A DNA stretch of 64,000 nucleotides, taken from positions 43,845,538 to 43,909,537 of the forward strand of contig NC_045127.1 in assembly GCF_007655135.1 (NCBI RefSeq). Reading direction: 5' to 3'. This DNA is from Punica granatum. Taxonomy: Eukaryota; Streptophyta; Magnoliopsida; Myrtales; Lythraceae. The notes beneath the pieces were generated by a model. The model made no database searches. It was not told the origin of the DNA and was given only the letters and a program-made list of their open reading frames with translations. The translations under genes and the position numbers were made by a program. Position 1 is the stretch's first letter, and the number at the start of each line of letters is the position of its first letter. Of the stretch, positions 12,785 through 25,168 are shown piece by piece.

Positions 12785-15700
12785 TTATGAGCTCTTGGCG
12801 TTTAATTTCTCAAGAAGAATCTTGTTCAGAAGCCCTGGGTTGGCCTTGCCCTTGGTCGCTTTCATTACCTGCAGATCAAAAGCTTTTGCAAATTAATAAT
12901 CAAATTGAAAAGTGAAAGCAAAAAAGACCCAGAATGAGCTGAGAACAGAAACGCTTTATAAATATATGAGCTCCCTTCATTTGATTGGATTTCTTTTTTC
13001 CCTTCATACCTGTCCAGCAAAATAACCTTGTAGCTTAGTCTTGCCTCCTCGGTACTGTTCCAGCTGCTTTGGGTTGTCCAAAAGAACCTTGTCTATAATC
13101 TTCTCAATTTCAGTAGGATCTGTTATCTAATTTTGACAGGATAGTGAAAACCAATCAAGACAAATGTAGTATGAATACTCGTCCTCTTTTACTATAAAAT
13201 ATCTTCGCAAAAAGATATTGAAAAAGTTGATCAGTTTCTTATGGCTCAGTAGATTTGTCCAGTTCTCGAGTTCTGTCCTGATTCAATACTTAGTCCACTA
13301 TATGGTTCAGTCAAGTCTAAACTAGGATGAAAAGCATGCATTGATCCAATGATATGCTTACCTACAATAGGAAAAATTGACTCGGCTTTGTAATGTTCAG
13401 AAATTATGGACAGACATTATGAGTGACCAAACGAGATAGTGCCTCCAATGGAAGGAGAATTATAATTTGGCCAATTCATTGATCCACACAATGCCAAGTC
13501 CCTTCTAAACTGAATTTGAAATGAGGATGCCCAGGATGATCCAAAAATTTTCAAAGCCATTAAACAGATCAATTATTAATTAAAAGAGTTAGAACTTGCC
13601 TGAACCAAATCCTTCTCTTCAATCAATTTCTTGACAGTACCACCTTTTGCCATTAGCTCAAAGAGTATCTGTAGAAGCATGGAGAACCTTAGACACGTGA
13701 ACAATTTACAAACATTAATCCAAGGGGTAAAAACACTGAGATGGCCATGCTTTTTGTTTCTCGGGGATCAATGTTGCTCTTGGCAAGTACCACGAAGAGA
13801 CCCTAGGATAAAAATGCGAAATAAAAAGCATTTCTTTTACCTCTTTCCCAATCTTCCCACTAATGGTTCCTCCTTTGATGGCAGCTATAAGCTCTGCCAG
13901 CTCATGAGGGGTCAGTTTGATCTCATCAATGGACAATTTCTCATTTTTCATATGCGCTGCAATATCACCCATAATCCAGTTGGCTGCTAACTTCACCTCA
14001 GCACCCTTCGCAATTGCTGCATCGAAAAAGTCTGCCACCTACAATAAACACAAAAAAAAATTATTGCAGCACCGTACTGACTGAAGGCATTAATAAAGAT
14101 TATACCTTCTGAACTTTCCAATTTTGTGTTCCCAAATTTTCTAATTTCAAGGTTTAAATGCATTAAACTAAGAAATGAGCACAACTTACTCCTATAATGG
14201 GGAAGACTGGAAATAAGATTTGTTAGAGCATTGAACCCGGAAGCTTCTCATCAATTTATTACCCTTTTTCCTACGGTAAGTTTGAAATTTCCACTTAACA
14301 AAAAATTAAGGAGTTTCAGAGAATAAATTCAAAGAAAAAGGACAACAAGTTCAGTCCCCTTACAGGAACAGGCTAAAGGGTCAATCATAATCAGCAAACA
14401 TGTATATCATCTAAATTTTGTATGTGTTCTGAGATTGCATCCTCTCAGTCCTTTTCCTAATGATAACTTCCTATATATATCTTTCATGAACACAGAATGT
14501 AAATGGCGTCTCTACCCTAACACCAGAAATTTATGACTTTGATCCATCTCCGCATAAATAAAGATTCTGGAAGAGCTTCGATCATATATCGTCCTCAAAC
14601 AATTGAATGAGTTTACCTGATAAGTCATTTCTATAACCATTAGCTTCTAATAAGGAAAATAATGTCTACCAATAATGTCCAGAGAGGCTTGTTAAAACTT
14701 AGAAGGACTTACTTTTACATCATTTGCTAGGAAGAGGACATCTTGCATGCTCAGGCCCATCCCCTCATATCTTCGGCGCTTCATTTCGGGAAGTTCAGGC
14801 AAAGAACCACGAATTTTGTTCACATATCCTTCTGTTAGAACAACTTCAGGCAAGTCCGGCTCTGGGAAGTATCGATAATCGGAAAGGCCCTCTTTCTTCC
14901 TCATTGTAACTGTTTTCTAAACAGTGTAGGAAATGTTAATAAATAGTACGAACGAACACTAGAGGAACTGAGTGTAGGAAATGTTAATAGATAGTACGAA
15001 TGAACATTAGAGGAACTGAGTGTAGGAAATGTTAATAGATAATACAAAACAAACATGGTGCCTCTACAGGTGGCTATATTGCATCAAAGGGGTGGGGGTT
15101 GAACTTGAGATGGGTCACTTTCCACCATCCACTAACCACTGGACCATCCAATATAGGTTATGCAATTAAGCTGTTACTTAAGACTAAGAACAAAAAACAA
15201 AGAAGACAATGCCAATACCTGAGAGCCTTCTTCCCAAAGACGAGTTTCCTGGACTATCTGATCACCCTGTCCTTGACTCAGGAGAAGAACCTGTCTCGAA
15301 ATCTCATAGTCAATGGCCCTATTCACCGAAGAAAAGGAATTCAGATTCTTTATTTCGACCTGCAAAAAGAGGACAAAAATGAGTATGCACATATGGAGTT
15401 GTCAGCATATATCCCCATAAAATGGAGTCAATAATCTCAATAAGTAGTGTCTGGCTGGCAACATAACACCATCAACATCTTAACCTATCAGTTCACTGTA
15501 TCATATGGAAAAATAGTGAGCTCTAACATATATGATTCTATAAAGCAGCTTTCCTCAAAGTATGATCCTCAGAGAAATGCGGATGCAGATTGGTTATCTG
15601 TCTCAGAGTCTTCAATTAACACGCAGTTAATAGGTGCAATAGCCTCATATCGTAGCTACCAAGGACAGGTTTAGTACAATAGCATGGAATCAAGAGGTGG

Positions 15701-17602
15701 ATACAATAGCATGGAATCAAGAGGTGGACATGAATCACCGTACATATCCAAATGCAGTTGTTCCATATTTCATTTCAAAAGTGAAATCAATGCAGGACTA
15801 GTCACGCGAAACTTTTTTTTTTTGGGCCAATAAATGTCACGTGAAACACAATAATGCTGTAGACGCTCCAAATTATGTTTGATCTCAAAACACAGAATAA
15901 AATGTCATGACCATTCTTTGAAAAGAAATGGAGAATTGCCTCTTTACCAATAAAGACTTTCATATCCTGTTAAAACCATTAAACTAGTGAAAAGAACACA
16001 CCAAGAACTTCCTAAACAGAGCAAAGGCGTTAAGAGAAAAGAATGTTACTTACTTTCGTCCCAAATTGTGACTGTCCAAGAGGACGAACAGAAATGTTAA
16101 CATCACAACGAAGTGAGCCTTCCTGCATGTTACCATTGCTCACACCCAAATATCGCACCAGCCTCTGCAACTCTGCCGCATATTCAGCAGCTTCAATACC
16201 ATTTCGCATATCAGGTTCAGAGACAACTTCAAGCAAGGGGACCCCTGCCCTGTTCAAATCAACCTACATGCGGAATTCAGAAATCAACTCAAAACACATC
16301 GCTAATTATCATAAAAACTTCAAAATAACTTGAACAGGCAGCCTTAGAACATAACAGACATGAAAAATTTTCAGGCAAATTATGTCTTTGATTCTGAGGT
16401 AAAATTGTAAGTAAGTGATTATTTATCATAAACAAGCATAAGTTGGTAGGAAGTTGTGTCAACAATGTCTAGCACACATGATTTGACAGTAATTCTACAT
16501 GCAAGCCGGAGTTGACATATCTAGACAAAACTTGGAATAGCAGAGACTGGAGATACACAGAACAAGTATTACACAATGTTGAGGCTTTCTTTTGTTTTTG
16601 AAGAATGGTTCGAATTTTTGTACATTCTCATATTAAAAGAAATGCATTAAATTCCAATTTTCTTCAAAATATTTAGCAGATCCAGAGACATTATTGATGC
16701 TTTAATCGAAAACACATCCTTGGCACTTGCTACCTCTTCTTTCAAGATCAAAATAGACAACTTCTGACAGTTTTCCTAAACAAACATATCCAGGTAACCA
16801 AATTAAGGTTCAGCTTACTTTACTTAACGATGTGTAATCAAGAAAGGGTAGTAGAGGTTATCCTTTACAATCTAATCTAAGTGATTGACTAACCATCTGA
16901 TTAACTGCCTGACTCCCACCTACAATAATCAGAACCAATAAATTAAGGACAAAGACAAAGAGTAAGTGCCTGTGAGTAATTCCCATTCCCCGAATGAAGC
17001 AGCTTTCCCGCATCCTCTTCCATGTGAACCCTCGTAATGCCAAACCTCCTTTGGCCTCCACCAAACTCCACAGGAAGATCCAAATCAATATAACCGGCAC
17101 GAGCAATAGGTATGTCGAACTGTGATATCTGGTAACCCTTTGGGAGGTCAGGGTAGAAGTACTGTTTCCTATCAAACTTTGAGTTGAAAGACAGCTCGCA
17201 GTTAAGGGCAAGGCCGAGCCTGACCGCAGCTTCAATGACCTTCGAGTTCAGAACAGGAAGAGCCCCTGGCAGGCCCATACATACAGGGCAGACACTGGTG
17301 TTTGGCGGCGACCCATAATTGTATGGGCAGCTACAGAAGGCCTTGGTGAGGGTGGAGAGCTGGACATGTGTCTCTATCCCGATTATGGTTTCATAATCTT
17401 TCAGGAGGATTTCGAGGCCATTGTTCCTGGCATTTGGTGGATACTTGAGTTGGGGGGGTTGGTTTACTTGAGTGGCTACCTGGGCTCGAGTGATGGTCCT
17501 CATTCTGCAATAATAGGCACAAGCTTTTCGACTAAACAGAGCATTGCTACTGTTTAGCAATGGAGGGTGGATGAGGATCCCTCTGAATAGCAGAGAAGCC
17601 AT
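12785..17602 (-). CDS. GATB: Glutamyl-tRNA(Gln) amidotransferase subunit B, organellar
   Basis: Eight exons: 17602-16970, 16263-16054, 15359-15219, 14916-14713, 14038-13841, 13668-13600, 13126-13010, 12868-12785. They total 1656 nt, 551 aa, typical for plant GatB. With GatA and GatC this subunit turns Glu-tRNA(Gln) into Gln-tRNA(Gln) in plastids and mitochondria; GatB binds the tRNA and the activation site. Seen: an N-terminal stretch of about 45 residues rich in Ser/Arg and poor in acids (transit peptide); IGIETHVQL at 74-82; Cys90, Cys92, Cys105 and Cys108 (zinc site); [18 protein letters not shown] at 144-161; HMEEDAGK at 193-200; the signature [12 protein letters not shown] at 212-223; and the C-terminal helical tail domain from the fourth exon on. 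Introns 1 and 6 start with GC, not GT. Confidence 0.96.
14925..15055. repeat. 48-bp tandem repeat, about 2.7 copies, in GatB intron 3
   Basis: The unit starts GTGTAGGAAATGTTAAT and ends AGAGGAACTGA. It is repeated at 14973 and again, partially, at 15021, with a few substitutions. It lies just upstream of exon 4 and starts 9 bp from the splice acceptor. Confidence 0.85.
15674..15729. repeat. 27-bp tandem duplication in GatB intron 2
   Basis: TACAATAGCATGGAATCAAG plus AGGTGGA occurs twice in a row with no change. Confidence 0.85.
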
Positions 17603-17639
17603 CGAGAATTGCCGTCGGACAATCTATGAAATAAGCAAC

Positions 17640-18330
17640 TACTCACTCTGTCCCTGCTAAAATATCTGAAATTGACAAAAATCAATATTCTCAATCGTCC
17701 CAGAAAGCATATCTCCATGAAGAAAAAAGAAATCAGTAACCAAAACGAAAAAAAATATTTCTTTCAAAATGTAAGAATATTAATCAAACCTCACTAAAAA
17801 TCATCTGAAGAATCAAAACCATTTCCGATAAACAATCATGGGCTGACAGATAAAGCCACCTTCACCAATGGACAAGCCAATTGCAACACATAGTTCTGCA
17901 CTACTCAAATTTTAGAAAGCTGAAGACATTTGGTGCAGTGACAGAACATAAAGCTAGCAGAGACATACACATATATTCTTACATATTCTACCTATATATG
18001 TATGCACCGCAGTGAAAGTTGCTAACAGACATTGAGACGCTTCCTTGAACTAAAACTCACCTATGGATGAGATGAAGAGACTGTGATTACACTGAAGAGA
18101 GAAAAGCCGGCCCTTGCAGCCTTGAACAGGAGCAGCCTGGGGGTACGAGGAGGAAGGAGATAAGGTTAGACCGAGTTAGGACCAGACACTGACCACGTAA
18201 TCGACCCAAACCGGGATTAGAGGGAAACAAGCGGACACACAAATCGGTCCGGCTTGTGATTTCGAAGGCAAACTCAAGAATTGAGAACCAATTTTCTGAA
18301 CGCAAATACATTTTGTATTAAAAAAACTTA
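17640..18330. other. 5' flank of GatB; no gene seen
   Basis: The segment at 17603-17640 is probable 5' UTR and promoter of the minus-strand GatB gene. The GC-richer stretch 18090-18290 has short open frames only. Confidence 0.4.
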
Positions 18331-18338
18331 AAACTTAA

Positions 18339-18616
18339 GGTTGCGTTTGATTTTAGAGTTGGGTTGAATTTTTATTTTAATTAATATATAATGATTGTAT
18401 TGTTGAATTATGATTAAAAGTGTAAAAAAGTAATGAATAATTGAGAAAAAAATAATAATTGTATTGTTAAATTGTGAAAAAAGTAATAAATTGTTGAGAG
18501 AAAATAATATTACAAATTGAATTGAATAGTTAAATAAATAAAAAAAATAAAAATTTTGTTGTTAAATTGAAAATAAGTGAAGTAAAGTTAAAAAAAATTA
18601 AATACCGAACCGGCCC
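18339..18616. mobile_element. MITE related to the element at 6446
   Basis: The left end GGTTGCGTTTG, the right end (reverse complement) GGGCCGGTTCGG and a TAA flank on both sides fit a TWA-targeting PIF/Harbinger MITE. The interior shares 'aatgattgtattgttgaatt' with 6446-6750. Confidence 0.65.
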
Positions 18617-18802
18617 TAATACTTTTCTCTAAATAAAAGTGGATGAGAGGAGTGTTACGGGAAAAAACATGATTTTTTGCGTCAATTTTCCGCTTTAAGT
18701 TTGTACCAAATGAAGCATTTCGACTGCTAAAATTTGAAATTAGTGTCATGTTGAGGGCAAAAATTTTGCTTTTGCGTTATTGTCACCGGGGTGTAAAATG
18801 AA

Positions 18803-19642
18803 GGGAAAATGTTATTTTTTTGGTCCTTAACATTTACTTACTTTTTTTATTGTGTCATAAACTTATTTCTCCATTCAATCATATCCTAAATGTTACATAA
18901 TTTGTTCGTTTGTTTTAATCCCGCTGCTAATTTTCCGTCAAAAAATTATTTTTCCACCCAAAATATTTCTAAAATACATTTTTTATTAAAACAAATTTTG
19001 CAAATGCAAAAAAATTTAAAAATCAAAAAAGGGTAATTTGAGAGACCCATATGATATGAGAGGGCACCCATCCAATGAGGCAACAAATTTGACGTAATTT
19101 TCTTAATTGAGGGGCCTAAATAATATAACAATGACCAAATTGATGCAAATTGATAAATTATGAACTAAATTGATGCAAAAAAATAAATCAGATACTCAAT
19201 TGACTTAATACTTGTAAATTAAGGATCAAATTACTTAATTACTCTTAATATTTCAAGGGAAAGGGAGCTCGTTGGTGGCCACCTCTCACTCTCTGAGGTT
19301 GCATGCGGCCTTTGTGGCCGCCAGCGATTTCAAAGGGAGAGGGGTGGCCATTGACAATGCTCACTTCCCCCGAAATCAGGAGATTCGGGCAGGACTTGGA
19401 TATCCCTCCCTTTTTTTCCTTATATTTTTAACTTTATTTTGTATTTTTAAAATTAATTTATAATTAAATAATTATTTTAAAATATTTTGGATGGAAAAGT
19501 AGTTTTTTTAAGGAAAAAATTAATGGTAGGACTAAAACGAATAATTTATATAACGTTTAGGATATGATTGAACGAAAAAATAGATTCAGAACGAAAACAA
19601 AAAAGTAAATAAAGATTGAGGAAAAAAATGACTTTTTTCCTT
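18803..19642. mobile_element. Long-inverted-repeat element (Mutator/foldback-like), about 840 bp
   Basis: About 200 bp at the left (from 18803) and right (to about 19642) ends are inverted copies. For example, 'caatcatatcctaaatgtta' on the left has its reverse complement 'taacgtttaggatatgattg' on the right. The centre (19260-19420) is distinctly GC-richer and carries a short open frame of no known type. No clear target duplication was found. Confidence 0.65.
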
Positions 19643-20280
19643 CAAGCTCGAGCTCGGCCATTGCTCGAAGAGGGTGAGCAAGACGGGAACGGAGAGGGGA
19701 AGAGAGAATCGAACATGAGCTAGGGCACGGCGATCCGCTGCAGGTCGAGTTAGGGCACGCACAAAGGAGAACGACTAAGACCAGACCAGTGGCGGCCGGC
19801 AATCTACGGGACGGCGGTCAGGTCATGCAAGCTGAGCACGGGACCTCGGGTTGGGCGAGCTAGGGTAGGGGCGCGGCCGGGCGCCGACGGCGAGAACTCT
19901 GCGTGTGGACTGTGGAGGGGAAATCCTCTGCGGCTTGGGCACATGAGACTGGCGGGAGAGAAGACAGAAGATGATTTTTTTTTTTCATTCTAAAATAATA
20001 TCTAATAATAATAATGTGGGCTTGGGTTATGTCATGCGGGTCTTGGGCTATATCATTTGGGCTTGGGTCTATATCATGTGGGCTTGGGATATATTATATG
20101 TAAAATGGCCTTAGACTCGATAAGGCTCGAGAGCCGCCCAAACCAAACTCTGTCAAGTTCGAGCTCGACTCGAGTGGCCGTTCGACTTGGCTCGAGTTCG
20201 ATAAAATCGAGCCAAACATAAGGTTTGACCGAGTCGAGCTCGAATAGTTTGCGAACTGGCTCGCTCACAACCCCTAAACT
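19643..20280. mobile_element. GC-rich island and degraded transposon end
   Basis: 19650-19960 is strongly GC-rich with no recognisable protein. 20020-20100 repeats 'gtgggcttggg..tatatcat' three times. 20100-20275 is dense in palindromic TCGAG/GAGCTCGA words and ends 'tcacaacccctaaa', which resembles ends of widespread plant non-autonomous DNA transposons (hAT-like). Boundaries are uncertain. Confidence 0.35.
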
Positions 20281-21088
20281 TAAAGTTTTAAAAGCAAATT
20301 ATTTGGTACACTCCCATTTATTTAAATTCAAAATGGTATACGTAACTGAGATGGTGAATCCAAGTTTCGGCTTCGGCTTCAGGAACTCTGAAGTAAAGAT
20401 CTCTGGTGAAGAAGTAGAAAACATCCATCATGGGCGAGAGGATAATGAAAATGAAGTACCGTCAATGGAGGTAAGATTGATGAGTAGGGACTCGATAAGG
20501 GAAGTAATACGGCTTGGGATCTCCCAAGGGGTGGATTTGGGTTTGGTATCATTTTAATTGAAGGTGATATATTATTGGAATGTCGAAATGGAACACTACT
20601 TAAAAGAAAATCTTTGGTGGGTAAAGCAATATTAAACTCTGATAGTGGATAAAATATTTTTCTCCCGAGTATGAATAAAAATAACCTCTTCATATGCATG
20701 AGAAACATTTCTATTAGTGACAAAAAAAAATTATTTAATTTTCAATCAAGTATTTTATTATTTAGTTTGAACTTTGAAAATATTAATTAGTCTAAAATTA
20801 CAAAACTTAGTCTTTGAAAATTATCAATAGAAAATATAAAATACATTTAACTCTACCAAAATACTTATTCCCATAAAATACATAAAAAAAATAAGATTTT
20901 ATTTAAAAAAATCATTGAATTTACATCATTTGTAAATAAATCAAATGAACAAAGTTATTTTAATCACATTCAAAATAACTTCTTTGTCGGGATTAAAATT
21001 AGGATAAGTAACATATTTTTTTAGTTTCCAAAATGCTTCTTCTAAATACTCTTAGAACTCGAATTTAATTTGCCCGAAGACTCAAACA
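20281..21088. other. AT-rich intergenic DNA
   Basis: A 110-codon open frame ending at 20557 has no family I recognise and no splice support. The rest is AT-rich non-coding DNA. Confidence 0.35.
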
Positions 21089-21903
21089 TCTATATCTATA
21101 CATATAGTAAAATTGACTTGAAAACAATAAATGCAATTCAATTAATGCAGTTAAAAATTATAAAAATATATAAATACTATTTTCAAAATTATAAACATAA
21201 TATAATTTGACAATAATGAAATATAATAAGAGAATACACTATCTTTTTAATAAAAAAAGTAATGCGCTTCAATTAATGCATTTGAAAATATATGAAAAGA
21301 TAATGACTATTGAAGAATTATAAAGATAATACTAACAAAAAATTACAATATCTTTTTTTTAAAATCAAAAGTAAGCAAAAACGAATCGTTAAAGTTAATG
21401 AAACCATAATTTCGATTGATGCATTCGAAAAAAGTATAAAAAGATAAATATTATTTCAAAATTATAAATAATACTAACAAAATTGATGCTCATGTTAGAA
21501 TAGTGAAATTTAAAATCTGCATTTTATATACAAAATTGATGCTCATGTTAGAATAGTGAAATTTATAATATATAATATTTAACATCATAAATTCTTATAT
21601 ACTAGATGGAATACATATATATATATATTATTAAAACAAGCATATGCAACTTATGGGATGATTAGTTGCAAAATTATTATTGAATCGTAAAATTTGCTCT
21701 AGGTGTAACTAAAAATTACTCTGTTTTTTGCAAAAAAAAATTACTCTACTTTATTGAAACTTATTGTTTCAAATTGCATTTGACAATGAAAAATATTATT
21801 ATTAAAAATAATAAAATTGATCATTCTAAATGTGATCAATTAAAATGACAAGACAACCAATATATGAAACTTAACACGTGCAACCCACGGGATAGAGCAC
21901 TAG
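21089..21903 (+). mobile_element. Non-autonomous Helitron, 815 bp
   Basis: It starts TCTATATC after an A (21088) and ends GCACTAG followed by T (21904), so the insertion is between A and T as expected. Ten bases before the CTAG end is a short hairpin, CGTG-CAACC-CACG. The interior has about three degenerate copies of a 130-145 bp unit (near 21128, 21260, 21410) containing 'ttcaattaatgca'. Confidence 0.65.
21479..21571. repeat. 55-bp direct duplication
   Basis: 'caaaattgatgctcatgtta' followed by 'gaatagtgaaattta' occurs twice with a period of about 55 bp inside the Helitron. Confidence 0.85.
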
Positions 21904-21909
21904 TTTATA

Positions 21910-23730
21910 TCTATATCTATATGAAAATAAAGTCCCAAGCTGAATTCTCACGCGGCTACATCATCAAAAATATAAACGGAGCTCTTTCGCGGTACCGCGT
22001 CATCTTTTATATAGTAAAGAAATTTTAATACTTTTATAATATAAAAGTAGTCAAATATTCATAATATATTTTTATCAGTTTAATTATGTAAACTTTATAT
22101 TTGCATATATCCATGTGCCCATATATAAGGCAATTCCAAAAAGAAAATTTGTAAATATATTTTGTTTCTTTCAATAAAGATGCCAGTAGTAAGTATATAT
22201 TATTTGGGGAATAAATCATATGATTACATTTACAATTAATTAGGATTCTCTTTCATTTTATGTTAATAATATATTCTCAATTATGATTTCCTTTCATATT
22301 GCAATGATTATATATAAGATCCTATATATACAGTAATGAAGAATACTTCTCCTCCCTTTTCTTGAATTTGCTCTTTTGAGCAATTGCTATGGTTTTTTCA
22401 CAAAGAGTTATAAGTGAAAGTAAGTTTTTGCTTTCTCTACTCCGATTTTTTTATTGAACTTCACTTTTGTTGAATGAGTTTTTTTTTAATATTTGCAACT
22501 GATCATATAACATTGACTTTTATTGTTTTTGTAGGACCTTTAATCCAATTCCAAATTGACTTTTCAATTGTAAGCCTCTTCTAGTTTATTTGCCCTTAAT
22601 ATTTCTTTTTTAATCTTTTCCATCAAAGATTTTTTCATGAACTTTGAGTTGAGTAGTTACATGTTCCGATGACAATTCTTATTCTTTCATAGTTTGACAT
22701 TTTTTTTTCATAAATCTAGCTTTTCATTCTTATATGTATATGGGGCTTTAGAAGCATGATGTTGATTTCTAGATGCATGGATGACTAATTGGATTTTTAT
22801 TTTATTTTTCTTATTTATTTAGACTACATTTCCATAAGAGCTTCTTAATTGTAATACTTTTTTTTTGTTTACTTTTTCCTTAATATTTTCATTCTTTTCC
22901 ATTGAAGATTTTTTTCCATAAGCTTTGAGTTGAATAGTTATACGTTAATATAGATTATATGTATATATTGATTCGTTTTGCATATATGAAAATATATTCC
23001 GTTTGTATTATATATGCATATATATTGATTTCATTATTGAGACCTTATGATCTTTATCGATTCCTTTCGCATATGTAACAAAATATATTCCGTTTATATT
23101 TTATATAAGCACATCGTCAGTTGAATTATATAAATAATATATTCAGTAAAATATATCAAATTTCTTATTTGGACTAAATTATAGGAAATTTTTATATTTG
23201 ATTTATCTTTTAATTATTTTAAGTCTCATATAAATGGTAAAAGAATTACAATAAAAATATATAATAGTGTATGCATATATTTCTATTTCAATTATGTAAA
23301 TATATTATTATAGAATTTTAAATATTATATTTCCTTTTATTGAACTTAAATATCTCTTCAATTGACTATAAAATATATATCTCATACCATTCAAGTTCTT
23401 CAACAAGTAACAATCCATTGATTCTTGAATTATGAGATCTATTTCTTCACTATTTGTTTGGAACTCCTCAAATCCTTCTCCAATTCTAGCGGTGGAAGGT
23501 CCGAGCCACTCCGTAGCTGCAAAATGAGTTTCTTATACAAGAGATGATTCCATTCTTTTCCTTATATATTTTGTTAGAAATTTTGAGACACTTTAAATTC
23601 TCGTTAGATTGGTTTAGTTAGGATACAATAACCATATTTTGTACAAAATAATTACTTTTTTTGTATAATTGTTACCTTATATTTATAAAAAAATTCCCGT
23701 GCAACATGTGGTTTTCATCTGGTTGTTACT
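21910..23730 (+). mobile_element. Second Helitron-like element, end-to-end with the first
   Basis: A second TCTATATCTATATG start after an A lies six bases past the end of the first Helitron. A candidate 3' end is 'cccgtgcaacatgtgg...catctgg' at about 23695-23731, with an imperfect hairpin. The interior is AT-rich. It holds direct repeats about 265 bp apart (22575-22670 and 22838-22945) and about 125 bp apart (22950-23110). The 3' end is much less certain than that of the first element. Confidence 0.35.
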
Positions 23731-25168
23731 TAAACTAATAGAATTTGCTTACCATTTTTACTCGTGCATTGTACGGTACATATTCTTTAATTAACATAAT
23801 TTATTACTCAGGATAATTGCCTTAAAAGGCCTAAGATTTGCGTTGCACGCGTTACTTAACATTATTAGTTAGGGTTAATTGCTTGATAAGGTCCGTAACT
23901 TGGTTCAAGTTAAATTCCATCCGTCCCACCATTTTTACATAACTATGCTCTTCAAGTTAAACCGTGATCTTATTATTAAATTCGCAAAATTATCACGTCT
24001 CCAAATTGCTTTCCTTCTCATTCGTGCCTGTCTCCAAAAACAAAACCATCGATAGCTCTCTGTGGGACTTCTATCTAGTTGATGATCCGCTTAAAAGCGT
24101 AAAGACATGCAAAAATGAATTTGTTCGCAGAGATTTCACAAGACGTAAACATACCCGATCAAGCATCGTACATACATAATGGAGTTAGAGCACGGCGAAC
24201 TTGCCAGCATAAATAGTAGAGAGAAAACGGGAGAAGGATCTAAATAAAGTTTGTACTCATTGGCATCAAGGAGCTCCAGGGACCATGAAGAGGCGAGGGA
24301 GAGACTGGATGCGATCGGACAACAACAAGGGGCCGCGAGGATCGAATTTCAGCAAAAGGTGTACCACTGAGATACGAGAATAACAATAAAAACTGGTAGC
24401 CGAAAGAAAGAAGATACCATCAGCTTCTTCTCTTTGGGGTTCTTCCATCATGAAAAGGAGGTGTAGTTATCAAGACATAAGTGGGTAATTTTGTTATGTT
24501 AAAAAGATCAGTGGTGTAACTTGAAGAACACCAGCTATGCGAAAGTAGCAAAATGGTAACGGTAAATCACTCGCTAGGTAAGTATTCTGCAAATCATATC
24601 TGCCATCGAATCCGATATATCAAACACTACCTTAAAATACTACATTTGGTGGTTTGGGGTCATGTGAAAACCCAAATCGATCGGACCAAATTTGAACCAA
24701 ACCGAAATATTTCAGTTCTGCATAACTAAGTTCAGTTTTGAATTCTCTAAAACAGGTGTTATAGACTCTCCGTCTGGACCAAGTTCAGTTCAGAATAGAT
24801 TGACTGGACCTCTCCAAATTATTCCGAGTACTCCCTGGGATCCGAACTGCTTGGATTTCGGTAAGAAGCTTCATGCCTCATAAAAGTGAGGCCCAAGAAA
24901 AGCCAGACAGGTCCAAAAATATTCGGACCTCAACTGAAATCGCAAGACCCAGGCTCTGAAAATGACGACATTTTGATACTTTCAGCAGAAGATTAGGCTC
25001 AGAAAAATCATCCTCCCACAATGTTATTAGCCTATGCTCGATATCATATTTATTCTCATAATAAAGAGATTTAGACATACAAAGACACCTACCAGTCAAT
25101 AACAATACAGGAGCAGGCAATGAGAACCACGAGAGGAGGAAGCTCAACGGACGAAACTGCCTTGGGGA
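23731..25168. other. Intergenic region / 3' flank of the iminopeptidase gene
   Basis: No gene is supported. 'Cgtgcattgtacgg' at 23764 and 'gcgttgcacgc' at 23841 resemble Helitron-end hairpins and may be debris of further copies. Sequence just below 25169 is likely 3' UTR. Confidence 0.35.

Noticed and set aside
13631..13990. 119-codon plus-strand ORF within GatB
   Set aside because: Antisense to GatB exon 5 and its intron; no recognisable domain.
14925..15055. CRISPR-like array
   Set aside because: The units are contiguous tandem copies without unique spacers, inside a plant intron.
20225..20723. 110- and 114-codon ORFs on opposite strands
   Set aside because: No family match that I recognise and no splice or codon-use support.
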